Assembly: GCA_945860425.1 (NCBI GenBank)
Contig: CAMAQU010000008.1
Span: 1 to 18,455 of the forward strand
Reading direction: 5' to 3'
Origin: Sphingomonas paucimobilis
Lineage (GTDB): Bacteria > Pseudomonadota > Alphaproteobacteria > Sphingomonadales > Sphingomonadaceae
DNA: 18,455 nt
The notes beneath the pieces are model-generated. The model was not told the DNA's origin. It worked only from the letters and a program-made list of their open reading frames with translations, and searched no databases. Positions 7,691-14,490 of this stretch are shown here, in pieces (position 1 is the first letter of the stretch; every line of letters begins with the position of its first letter). The position numbers were made by a program, and so were the translations under genes.

Positions 7691-8103
7691 TCGTCGGAAT
7701 GGGATCTGATCTGTGCAATATCGATCGGATAGCAGCGTCGATTGCGCGGTTTGGCGACCGGTTTGAGCACCGCGTCTTCACCGATGTTGAACGGGCCAAG
7801 GCCGCGCGCCGCCCCTTCACCAAATCGGGAACCTACGCAAAGCGCTTTGCCGCCAAAGAAGCCTTTTCAAAGGCCGTCGGCACAGGGTTTCGGAAAGGCG
7901 TGTTCATGAAGGACATTGGCGTGGTCAATGCGCCTTCGGGTGCGCCAACGCTTGCCTTGACGGGCGGCGCAAAGGCCGCACTTGATGCCCTTATCCCATC
8001 CGGCCATGAGGCGCATATCCATCTCAGCCTGACAGATGATCACCCTTGGGCGCAGGCTTTCATCATCATCGAAGCCTTGCCTCTTTCCCAAACGGGTCGT
8101 TAA
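7687..8103 (+). CDS. acpS: Holo-[acyl carrier protein] synthase
   Basis: AcpS transfers the 4'-phosphopantetheine arm of CoA onto the serine of acyl carrier protein, switching on fatty acid synthesis. The 138-residue product shows MIVGMGSDLCNIDRI with the magnesium ligand D8 and KRFAAKEAFSKAVGTG with E58. The C-terminal HLSLTDDHPWAQAFIIIE is also typical. The length fits the family. Its ATG at 7687 overlaps the pdxJ stop. Its substrate protein AcpP is encoded in the same window at 17220, in a separate cluster. Confidence 0.96.
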   Translation: MIVGMGSDLCNIDRIAASIARFGDRFEHRVFTDVERAKAARRPFTKSGTYAKRFAAKEAFSKAVGTGFRKGVFMKDIGVVNAPSGAPTLALTGGAKAALDALIPSGHEAHIHLSLTDDHPWAQAFIIIEALPLSQTGR

Positions 8104-8147
8104 GGCATCTCAACTGCCCCAATAGATCAGAAAGACTGCAGCTCAGC

Positions 8148-9050
8148 ATGACCAAGGGTAAAGGCCGCAAGGACGATAAGATCAACTGGCTGTCCGAAAT
8201 CCGGGGGGCGGCCGTTCTGCTGGCGGCGGTGCTCGGCTTTCATAGCTTTGTTGCCAAACCCTTTTACATTCCATCCGAATCGATGGTGCCGACATTATTG
8301 GTCGGTGACCGGCTGGTGGTGAATAAATTTGCGTATGGCTGGAGCCACGTCTCCCCCACCATTCCCTCTATTCCCGCCCTGTTTCGCTGGCTCGTTCTGC
8401 GCGAACCGGTCGACTCGCTCGCCGTCCAATTGCCCGATTGGAAAGGACGCTTCTGGGGCAGCGAGCCGGAACGCGGCGATGTCGTCATACTGACCCCGCC
8501 GGGCACGAATACCGATTATATCAAGCGGGTGGTTGGCCTTCCGGGTGATCGGCTGGAGGTGCGCGATGGCGCGCTCATCATCAATGGCCAAGCGGTGAAG
8601 CGGCGCGTCATGCAACCCCGTCTGGTCGCAGTGGACGCCAATGATCCCTGCAGGCCCGAAGAATATCCGGGGCGTCTGGTTGCAAAGCCAGATGGGACCC
8701 TTTGGTGCAAACTTCCCATCATCCGCGAAACACTGCCCAATGGGCGCAGCTATGAAACAGTTGATACCGATCCCAATTCCCCCGGCGACATTTACGGCCC
8801 AATCACCGTGCCCGACGGCACCTATTTTTTGATGGGCGACAATCGGGATCACAGCGCCGATAGCCGCTTTCCAGCCTGGCAGCGCGGCCTTGGCGGGCCA
8901 GTGCCTTGGGAAAATATTGGCGGCCGAGCCGAAATCATCACCTTCTCGCTCGATGGCTCAAGCAGCCTGTGGAACCCGATCAGCTGGGTCTCCGCGCTGC
9001 GGTCCGGGCGCGCCTTTACCAGTTTGGCACCCGATCAGGCGGACAAATAA
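8148..9050 (+). CDS. lepB: Signal peptidase I
   Basis: Signal peptidase I is the inner-membrane Ser/Lys protease that cleaves signal peptides after Sec or Tat export. The 300-residue product has one N-terminal membrane helix (about 18-36) and then IPSESMVPTLLVGD with the nucleophile S45. The general base is K126 in DYIKRVVGLPGD, and the C-terminal box is MGDNRDHSADSR (229-240). An insert with PW and Cys residues (about 160-205) separates the boxes, as in many alphaproteobacterial forms. Start: ATG at 8148 gives the usual short cytoplasmic basic tail. The open frame extends 34 codons upstream into acpS but is not family-like. It lies 44 bp after acpS and ends at a strong terminator, so rnc/era do not follow directly. 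Confidence 0.97.
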   Translation: MTKGKGRKDDKINWLSEIRGAAVLLAAVLGFHSFVAKPFYIPSESMVPTLLVGDRLVVNKFAYGWSHVSPTIPSIPALFRWLVLREPVDSLAVQLPDWKGRFWGSEPERGDVVILTPPGTNTDYIKRVVGLPGDRLEVRDGALIINGQAVKRRVMQPRLVAVDANDPCRPEEYPGRLVAKPDGTLWCKLPIIRETLPNGRSYETVDTDPNSPGDIYGPITVPDGTYFLMGDNRDHSADSRFPAWQRGLGGPVPWENIGGRAEIITFSLDGSSSLWNPISWVSALRSGRAFTSLAPDQADK

Positions 9051-9081
9051 AAAGGGCCGGGAACATGCCCGACCCTTTTTT
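9049..9081. terminator. Bidirectional intrinsic terminator between lepB and the FKBP gene
   Basis: AAAAAGGG (9049-9056) pairs with CCCTTTTT (9073-9080) and CGGG (9058-9061) with CCCG (9068-9071), leaving one C/A mismatch and a six-base loop. The A-tract and T-tract on the two sides let it end both lepB (plus) and the FKBP gene (minus). Confidence 0.9.
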
Positions 9082-9098
9082 ATATCTGGCAGATCCGA

Positions 9099-9695
9099 TT
9101 AGGGCGCCTCAGGCATCGGTTGGCCCTGTGGCTGACCCGCTGCACCGCCACCTTGTTGTTGCTGCATCATCTGCTGCATCATTTGGACTTCGGCCTGGCT
9201 GCGGAAATCAAGCAGATCAACGTCAAAGACGAGAACCGAATTTGCAGGAATTGGCCCCACGGCCTGCGCGCCATAGCCGAGAGCGGCCGGAATGCAGACA
9301 TGATAGGATCCGCCCCGCTGCATCTTCTTCAAGGCCTCTGAAAAGCCCGGAATGCTGCCGGCAACAGGCATCGGAACGCTTTGATTCGCATCAAATTCGG
9401 TACCGTCAGCCAATGTGCCGCGATAATTGATCAGGGCGATGTCCTGATCGGTCGGTGCCGCGCCAGTCCCCGGCTTTTTCGTTTGAAACAGGAGGCCGGA
9501 TGCTAATGTTTCCGCCTTTGCAACGCCGTTGCCCGTCGGCAACATCAATCCTGATGAGCAGCTTTGGCCAACGGCTTTGGCGGTACCCGCCCACGCAAGA
9601 CCGCCCGCGATGGCAGCGACCAGAGCGAGACCGCCCCATAATTTTACGACAGAACCCTTGGCAATTGGGCGAATCGGAACAGCAGTGTTCGACAT
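9099..9695 (-). CDS. Membrane-anchored FKBP-type peptidyl-prolyl isomerase
   Basis: FKBP-type isomerases speed cis-trans switching at proline bonds and assist protein folding. The 198-residue product has a basic N-terminus and one hydrophobic helix (about 18-36, AGTAKA-like end). This is either an anchor or a signal sequence, so the catalytic domain is probably periplasmic. The FKBP domain spans about 65-165, with INYRGTLADGTEFDAN (89-104), PGFSEALKKMQRGGSYHVCIP (116-136) and YGAQAVGPIPANSVLVFDVDLL (141-162). A Gln/Met-rich tail follows (MMQQMMQQQQGGG, about 172-184). Start: ATG at 9695 has GAGG eight bases upstream. Two cysteines (C46, C134) could form a disulfide in the periplasm. It ends at the terminator shared with lepB. 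Confidence 0.92.
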   Translation of the reverse strand: MSNTAVPIRPIAKGSVVKLWGGLALVAAIAGGLAWAGTAKAVGQSCSSGLMLPTGNGVAKAETLASGLLFQTKKPGTGAAPTDQDIALINYRGTLADGTEFDANQSVPMPVAGSIPGFSEALKKMQRGGSYHVCIPAALGYGAQAVGPIPANSVLVFDVDLLDFRSQAEVQMMQQMMQQQQGGGAAGQPQGQPMPEAP

Positions 9696-9731
9696 GGTTA
9701 ACCTCTATCTGGTCGATCAATTCAGGAAGAG

Positions 9732-9760
9732 CCTATGGCGCATCCGAAGCTGTGCGCCAA
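9732..9760 (-). promoter_or_regulatory. Candidate promoter of the FKBP gene
   Basis: On the minus strand TTGGCG (9760-9755) and CATAGG (9737-9732) are 17 bases apart. This predicts a start near 9725 and a leader of about 30 bases. It lies just after the rpsU terminator, so the FKBP gene can be an independent unit. Confidence 0.35.
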
Positions 9761-9770
9761 GAGCACAAAG

Positions 9771-9806
9771 AAAAAAGGCGCCGGAACAGTCCCGACGCCT
9801 TTTTTT
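9771..9806 (-). terminator. Intrinsic terminator of rpsU
   Basis: GGCG (9777-9780) pairs with CGCC (9796-9799) and CGG (9782-9784) with CCG (9792-9794), with one C/A mismatch. Flanking A6 (9771-9776) and T7 (9800-9806) tracts extend the stem and give a U-tract on the minus strand, 23 bases after the rpsU stop. Confidence 0.88.
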
Positions 9807-9828
9807 GAATTAGGAAAAGCTATTTAGC

Positions 9829-10035
9829 TCAACGGACGCCGTCACGCTCCGTGCGCTTGCGCTCCATCTTACGGGCGCGACGAACAGCAGCAGCCTTTTC
9901 ACGGGCGCGCTTTTCCGACGGCTTTTCATAGTGGCGACGCAGCTTCATTTCGCGATAAACGCCTTCGCGCTGCAACTTCTTCTTTAGAGCCCGAAGCGCT
10001 TGGTCTACATTATTGTCGCGAACGATAATTTGCAT
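9829..10035 (-). CDS. rpsU: 30S ribosomal protein S21
   Basis: S21 is a small basic protein of the 30S subunit that aids start of translation. The 68-residue product starts MQIIVRDNNVDQALRALKKK, the alphaproteobacterial form, continues with YREMKLRRHYEKPSEKRARE and ends in a long Lys/Arg-rich helix. Start: ATG at 10035 matches the family N-terminus. The only Shine-Dalgarno-like sequence, GGAG, is 12 bases upstream, farther than usual, and a run of Ts lies directly before the ATG. An upstream start at 10059 would add eight non-family residues. It has its own terminator and a candidate promoter, so it is likely monocistronic. Confidence 0.96.
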   Translation of the reverse strand: MQIIVRDNNVDQALRALKKKLQREGVYREMKLRRHYEKPSEKRAREKAAAVRRARKMERKRTERDGVR

Positions 10036-10136
10036 AAAAAAGCCACACTCCGAAATCAAAGATGCAGTGCCTTATCGGCATGCGGAAAAAGATTTGAGCG
10101 CCGCCACCGCAGACTGCGGAACGGCACGAGAGACGC

Positions 10137-10165
10137 CCCCTACGTGCCGATTCCCGAAAAAGCAA
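10137..10165 (-). promoter_or_regulatory. Candidate rpsU promoter
   Basis: On the minus strand TTGCTT (10165-10160) and TAGGGG (10142-10137) have a 17-base spacing. This predicts a start near 10130 and a long leader of about 95 bases. The -10 is G-rich. The remaining part of the 180-bp gap upstream of rpsU shows nothing else I can name. Confidence 0.35.
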
Positions 10166-10215
10166 GGGAAAAGCCCAAAACAGACGTCAACGACCTGCTT
10201 CTTGCGCGCCGTTGT

Positions 10216-10722
10216 TCACTCAGGCGGCTTCACCGGGGCCGGCTCCAGATGCAGCATCAGGCCCTCATCTGATTGCGAAGCGGCCTTTCTTTGAGATTGA
10301 GAGCGCACCTTTGGAGGTTCTGAACTGGTGGGCGCATCCGATCCGCTTGGGCGATAAAAAGGGGCAGGCCTGATCTGCCGGGGCGGCAATATGCGCGGCG
10401 GTGACCTTTGAGGCAGTTGGTCAAGAAGTCCGGTCGACGGCAAATTCGGCAATTCCAGCCCTGTCGCGCGGCTTGAAGGTCTCATACGGGATAGGCCCAG
10501 ATATAAAATCCACCCGACCAGCCCTGCTGCCGCCAACGCCATAACGCCCACGGCGTTCCGCGACAGGGGCGGCGCGAAAAGGGGGGAAATCTCTCCAATC
10601 CGAAGTTCGAGCAAAAAGCGCTCCAACTGCCATTTGGGGGCCGCAAGGATCAGAATGGCAATGGCGCCCGCATAGATGCAGGCCACCGTCAGCGCGAGCG
10701 GCAATCGCCTAAGGAACCCCAT
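10216..10722 (-). CDS. Unrecognised two-helix membrane protein with proline-rich tail
   Basis: I do not recognise this 168-residue protein. It has a short basic start (MGFLRRLP), a first hydrophobic helix (about 8-28), and a periplasmic-sized loop (29-52, KWQLERFLLELRIGEISPLF). A second helix follows (about 55-75), then a long Pro/Ser/Gln-rich, low-complexity C-terminus (about 78-168) that looks disordered. The positive-inside rule puts both ends in the cytoplasm. Start: ATG at 10722 follows GGGTGGGAC; a TTG five codons upstream is possible. Codon use resembles the neighbours, so I take it as a real gene rather than chance. It is divergent from the MscS channel gene and upstream of rpsU. Confidence 0.65.
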   Translation of the reverse strand: MGFLRRLPLALTVACIYAGAIAILILAAPKWQLERFLLELRIGEISPLFAPPLSRNAVGVMALAAAGLVGWILYLGLSRMRPSSRATGLELPNLPSTGLLDQLPQRSPPRILPPRQIRPAPFYRPSGSDAPTSSEPPKVRSQSQRKAASQSDEGLMLHLEPAPVKPPE

Positions 10723-10760
10723 AATGTCCCACCCCAAAACAACTCAACAGGGACCAAAAA

Positions 10761-10818
10761 AAGATCCAGAATGGTTCCTCATCGTCGAAAAAGGTAAATA
10801 GTCCGTTAAGATCCAGAA
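10761..10818. repeat. 11-bp direct repeat in a divergent intergenic region
   Basis: AAGATCCAGAA occurs at 10761-10771 and again at 10808-10818, 47 bp apart, between the membrane-protein gene (minus) and the MscS gene (plus). A second pair, GTTGCAAC (10826-10833, itself palindromic) and ATTGCAAC (10853-10860), lies nearby. These could be regulator sites or chance. Confidence 0.35.
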
Positions 10819-10887
10819 AAAGCGCGTTGCAACGGGCTGTTGCGCAGATCGGATTGCAACCTGTGTCGCCGACGTTAGGGTGGCCCC

Positions 10888-12027
10888 ATGCAAACCCCGC
10901 CTTCTCTTGTCATGACTGAGATCAGTTCATGGGCAGAGCTTGCTCTGCTCTGGCTCGATAGTCACAGCCGTCAGATTCTTTCCGGCGCGTTGGCCGCGGC
11001 GCTGATCATCCTCTTGCTGCATGGCCTCAAGCTGACAGGTCGTTACCTCTGCACGGACCGTTTCAACTCATCTCACTGGCCGGGCATTATTGGCCGCGCG
11101 CTGGGCAAGACGCGGCTTTGGTTCACGAGCACGGTTGCGCTTGAAGTCGTTGCTAAGGCGGGAAAAGCGCCCGCGGAGATTGCCGCACCCATTTATGCTC
11201 TGTTCGTCATTGCCAGCGTGCTTCAGGCAGCGGTCTGGGTGCGTGCGCTGATCTTGGGGCTGGTGGAGTTCCGGGCGGGGGAGAATGATTCCACCGGCAA
11301 TTTGCAAAGCGCGATCGGCCTCATCCGGGTGCTGGTGACGGCGGGCCTGTTCATTCTGGCCGCCATTGTCATTCTCTCCAATCTGGGCGTGAACGTCACA
11401 GGGCTGGTCGCAGGGCTCGGCATTGGCGGCATTGCCATTGGCCTCGCTGCACAGGGCATATTCTCTGACTTGTTTGCCGCCCTATCGGTTCTGTTCGACA
11501 AGCCCTTTCGCAAGGGGGATATGGTCAAGTTTGACCAGAGCCAGGGAACGGTAGAAGCCATCGGCCTTAAATCCACCCGCATTCGAGCCATTTCCGGCGA
11601 AGAGATCGTCATTTCCAACGCGAATCTGCTCAACAAGGAATTGCGCAACCTCGCCCAGCAAGAGACGCGCCGATATTTCCAGACGATCAGCCTCGTCTAT
11701 CAGACGCCGCCCGATGTCTGCCAATCCCTGCCGGAACTGCTGCGCGATGTTGTCGACAGCGTGGAAGGATGCACATTCAGCCGCTGCGGACTGGATAATT
11801 TTGCGCCCTCAAGCCTCGATTTTCTGCTGATTTACGAAATAGCCGGCGACGACCCGGGTGAGGCGATGGATCGAAAGCACAAGGTCAACACGCGAATCTT
11901 GGCCGCCCTCAAGGATCGCGGGATCGCCTTTGCCTATCCAACGCAGACGACCTTTACCGCAGCACCCGATGGGCAAATGATTATGCCCTATTTTGTCCCC
12001 GATGCCGAAGGGCAAGCAAAGCGCTAA
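10888..12027 (+). CDS. MscS-family small-conductance mechanosensitive channel
   Basis: MscS channels open under membrane tension to release solutes during osmotic downshock. The 379-residue product has several helices (about 29-50, 100-127, 143-166) and then the Gly/Ala-rich pore helix region GLVAGLGIGGIAIGLAAQ (172-189). The beta domain follows with PFRKGDMVKF (206-215), GTVEAIGLKSTRIRAISGEE (220-239) and VISNANLLNKELRNL (241-255), the classic MscS signature. The alpha/beta C-terminal domain completes it. Start: ATG at 10888; M9 is an alternative. A possible promoter (TTGCAA at 10854, TAGGGT at 10876) would start transcription almost at the ATG. Convergent with pgl. Confidence 0.93.
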   Translation: MQTPPSLVMTEISSWAELALLWLDSHSRQILSGALAAALIILLLHGLKLTGRYLCTDRFNSSHWPGIIGRALGKTRLWFTSTVALEVVAKAGKAPAEIAAPIYALFVIASVLQAAVWVRALILGLVEFRAGENDSTGNLQSAIGLIRVLVTAGLFILAAIVILSNLGVNVTGLVAGLGIGGIAIGLAAQGIFSDLFAALSVLFDKPFRKGDMVKFDQSQGTVEAIGLKSTRIRAISGEEIVISNANLLNKELRNLAQQETRRYFQTISLVYQTPPDVCQSLPELLRDVVDSVEGCTFSRCGLDNFAPSSLDFLLIYEIAGDDPGEAMDRKHKVNTRILAALKDRGIAFAYPTQTTFTAAPDGQMIMPYFVPDAEGQAKR

Positions 12028-12035
12028 GCCCGCCC

Positions 12036-12048
12036 GCCCCGGCGGGGC
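12036..12048. terminator. GC hairpin between convergent mscS-like gene and pgl
   Basis: GCCCC (12036-12040) and GGGGC (12044-12048) form a tight hairpin with a three-base loop in the 22-bp space between the two convergent stops. There is no T-run, so it is at best a weak terminator. Confidence 0.35.
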
Positions 12049-12049
12049 C

Positions 12050-12751
12050 TTAGGCGCACCAATGAATATCGATCGGCTGTTCCGCATCGGCAAGCACGCG
12101 CCCAATGGGGAGCGAGGAGAGCGGCCCATCCTTAATCGCCTGTTCCAGCAAAGCCTTTTTATCATCCCCGGTCAGCGCAATCATCAGCGTCCGGGCGGAC
12201 AATATGGCATGGCGGGTCAGGGTGACGCGCGCCACAGGGGCTTCGGCGGGAAGCGGATCGGGCAGAACGCCAACCGCCCGGCGGGCTTTGGGGGCGTTCA
12301 GCGCATCCTCAAAATCAGGGCCGGTGAAGATTGAGGCCGTGTGGCCATCGCTGCCAACGCCCAGCCAGACGAGATCCGGCGGCCAATGCAGATCCTGCAA
12401 CCGCGCGTCAGCCGCATTTCCGGCGGCCTTATGGTCTGCATTCTCGGTCGCAATCGGCAGCACCCGTGCGCCCTTGGGCATGAAGGCGCGCGCCAAAATG
12501 GCCGCGTTTGAAAGGGGATTATCGACGGCAACCAGGCGGTCATCGGTTGGAATAATCGTCACATGCTTCCACTTGATCGGCATGGCGGCGAGCTTTTCAT
12601 AGACAGGCAGCGGCGTCTTGCCGCCCGGCAGCGCAATCAGCGCCTGCCCCCGCGCATCCAGCGCGCTTTCAATGATGAAGCCAACATCACCAGCGACAGC
12701 ATCTGCCCACTCGCCCATGTCGTCATAGTCCCACCATTCCGCTTCGATCAT
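12050..12751 (-). CDS. pgl: 6-phosphogluconolactonase
   Basis: Pgl hydrolyses 6-phosphogluconolactone to 6-phosphogluconate, feeding the Entner-Doudoroff or pentose phosphate path in the cytoplasm. The 233-residue product is of normal length. It shows LPGGKTPLPVY (41-51), the IIPTDDRLVAVDNPLSN block (66-82, where many relatives have DER) and the signature LGVGSDGHTASIFTG (130-144). The SARTLMIALTGDDKKALL block follows at 185-202, and the C-terminus ends IDIHWCA. Start: ATG at 12751. It stands alone here, without zwf, edd or glk beside it; those may lie elsewhere. Confidence 0.94.
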   Translation of the reverse strand: MIEAEWWDYDDMGEWADAVAGDVGFIIESALDARGQALIALPGGKTPLPVYEKLAAMPIKWKHVTIIPTDDRLVAVDNPLSNAAILARAFMPKGARVLPIATENADHKAAGNAADARLQDLHWPPDLVWLGVGSDGHTASIFTGPDFEDALNAPKARRAVGVLPDPLPAEAPVARVTLTRHAILSARTLMIALTGDDKKALLEQAIKDGPLSSLPIGRVLADAEQPIDIHWCA

Positions 12752-13021
12752 CTGAAATTCCTATCCGCAACTGCTGAAAAAAGGCGATATGGGGACGCAG
12801 ATCGAAGCGCAAGAGCAATGATTGCCCGCGCGACTCGATGGTCTGGCCTTGTCGCATTTTGGACGTGGAAAGCCGTGCCCCGCACGCAGTAGACGGCAGA
12901 GGTTCAAGACAGAAACCACTCATCGCATTGAAAACATTGCACTATCGCAAGCAGGCAATTTTCCGCTTTCCTACAGCCTGTGTTTTTCCATATGCCTCGT
13001 TGCACATATGAGGTGATTGCT
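12752..13021. other. 270-bp intergenic region upstream of the LysM-peptidase gene
   Basis: This is the largest gap in the window, between pgl (minus) and the accessory module (plus). No RNA gene or transposon end is visible. Near its right end the palindrome CATATG appears twice (12989-12994 and 13005-13010). CCTC (12995-12998) can pair with GAGG (13010-13013), which is the ribosome site of the next gene. Confidence 0.4.
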
Positions 13022-14002
13022 ATGACAGTTTCTTCCGATAAATCGCCCAACCAAAGGGCATTCTCCCACTATCTACGAACTGGTCGACGCCTGCCCAAAG
13101 AGATCTTCCTTGAAGGGCAGGACATTGAGCTGAAGTTCAACCCCTATCATGATCCCCGCAACGGCCAATTTACCTTCGCGCCGGGTGGCGCACGGACAGG
13201 GTCACGCCCCGCACTGAGGCAGGGCCGTCCTCCCGCGCCATCCAAGCCCGAACCCTATACCGTGCGCAAAGGGGACACACTCTCCCACATCGCGCGGCGG
13301 CACGGCGTGAGGACGGACACGCTGGGACGGGCGAATGACATCAAAAACCCAGATCATATTCAGCCAGGCCAAAGGCTCCATATCCCGAAGGATGCGCCAC
13401 AGCCTGCACGGGCAGAAGCGAACGCGCCCGGCAAAGGTATCGCGGACGTTGGCAAGAAACCCCCGAGCCCTATTCGGACAGGGCAAACCCCCGCTCCGCC
13501 CAGGCAGCCGTCGTTAGAGGCAGGCGCTTCGGCTGGACAGAAATGGAAGGCCAAGGATGCCACGGTCAAAGTGCCCAGCAGTATCCGAGCAAAAGTTGAT
13601 CGGGTTGCCGAAGATTATCACGCCGCCACCGGGCGGACGCTGACAGTCACAGACGGCGCGAGAACCCCTCAAGATCAGGCGGAACGCATGTATTATAAAT
13701 TTAGCCATGGGGATTTCAGAACGTACAAAGGGCCGCAAGCCGCCCAGATTGCTGACGCCTATCGGCAGGGGAAGGCAAAAGGAAAATCCCGATCACAAAT
13801 CCTGAGCGATATGTCGGCGATCATCGATAGGCATAACCGCAATGGACAGCCGGTTTCAAAACATCTCGAAAGACGGGGCGTTGATTTCAGGACCAGAGAT
13901 ATGACTGCGGCTCAGCAAGAGGCGCTAGAATACGCAATTAAGAAACATGGCGGCGTTCCGCTACCTGAAGGCGTCCCCCGTCACATCCATGCATCTTTCT
14001 GA
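13022..14002 (+). CDS. LysM protein with C-terminal M15-like zinc peptidase domain; candidate cell-wall-targeting toxin
   Basis: This 326-residue protein has no signal peptide or membrane helix. In order: an N-terminal region with KFNPYHDPRNGQFTFAPGG (38-56), a marker-like motif I have seen at the head of diverse secreted or toxin-like proteins; a LysM domain (about 79-122, YTVRKGDTLSHIARRHGV) that should bind peptidoglycan; a Pro-rich linker (123-180); and a C-terminal domain (about 183-326). The last resembles M15 peptidases: TVTDGARTPQDQAER (208-222), SKHLERRGVDFR with H281-x6-D288 as zinc ligands, and HIH (H321, H323) as the closing histidines. Likely substrate: peptide bonds of peptidoglycan. 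Start: ATG at 13022 with GAGGTGA before it. Two exported small proteins follow 14 bp later. A prophage endolysin or own-wall hydrolase is the alternative. Confidence 0.7.
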   Translation: MTVSSDKSPNQRAFSHYLRTGRRLPKEIFLEGQDIELKFNPYHDPRNGQFTFAPGGARTGSRPALRQGRPPAPSKPEPYTVRKGDTLSHIARRHGVRTDTLGRANDIKNPDHIQPGQRLHIPKDAPQPARAEANAPGKGIADVGKKPPSPIRTGQTPAPPRQPSLEAGASAGQKWKAKDATVKVPSSIRAKVDRVAEDYHAATGRTLTVTDGARTPQDQAERMYYKFSHGDFRTYKGPQAAQIADAYRQGKAKGKSRSQILSDMSAIIDRHNRNGQPVSKHLERRGVDFRTRDMTAAQQEALEYAIKKHGGVPLPEGVPRHIHASF

Positions 14003-14016
14003 AAGGTTGAGTCCCT

Positions 14017-14490
14017 ATGGCAATTTCCATTCTCGCTTCTGCCCTTCTGATGGCTGTGCAACCGGCTGAGGCACCAACTGAACCCGATTTCTCTGGTCTA
14101 TTAAATGCGCCCGATAATGCGATCCGTTCGTGCAAAATCGTGCAGCGTGCCGATGGTGGGCATCTGATCATCGACATGGCAAAGCGCGGCGCAGGCGATG
14201 CGATGCTGATAGACCCTGATTTTGGGTATAAGAGCTATGATTACATTTTCAGCAGTTCTGGAAAGTCGCCTCGGCGATTCAATATTAGCAGCAGCACATT
14301 GGGGAAAAGGGATCAAATCGATATTCCCCTGCGCACGGCCATGGGTTTGAGAGCTGATCTGATGAAGATAAAGGTTGAGCCTATCTTCACTCAAAATGGA
14401 GGTTACTCGATTTATATCGGCTATGGCTTTCGGAATACCGATGAAGCCGAAATTTATGGCGCATGCTATGTAACCTTGGGAGTCAAATAG
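14017..14490 (+). CDS. Small exported protein, paralogue 1; candidate immunity protein
   Basis: I know no family for this 157-residue protein. It begins with a hydrophobic stretch that reads as a signal peptide ending QPAEA (about 1-19), although the n-region lacks positive charge. The mature part starts PDFSGLL and contains two cysteines (C39, C150) that could form a periplasmic disulfide. The core block DQIDIPLRTAMGLRADL lies at 99-115. It is 14 bp downstream of the peptidase gene with AAGGTTGAG before the ATG; an in-frame TGA three codons upstream fixes the start. It is about 70% identical to the next paralogue over residues 1-56 and from 99 to the end, but poorly conserved in between. Context suggests an immunity protein against the upstream peptidase. 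Confidence 0.6.
   Translation: MAISILASALLMAVQPAEAPTEPDFSGLLNAPDNAIRSCKIVQRADGGHLIIDMAKRGAGDAMLIDPDFGYKSYDYIFSSSGKSPRRFNISSSTLGKRDQIDIPLRTAMGLRADLMKIKVEPIFTQNGGYSIYIGYGFRNTDEAEIYGACYVTLGVK

Noticed and set aside
13022..14002. LysM-peptidase gene as a prophage endolysin
   Set aside because: No holin, tail or capsid gene is nearby, and the paired exported paralogues with a duplicated toxin tail are not expected for a lysis cassette; still kept as an alternative.
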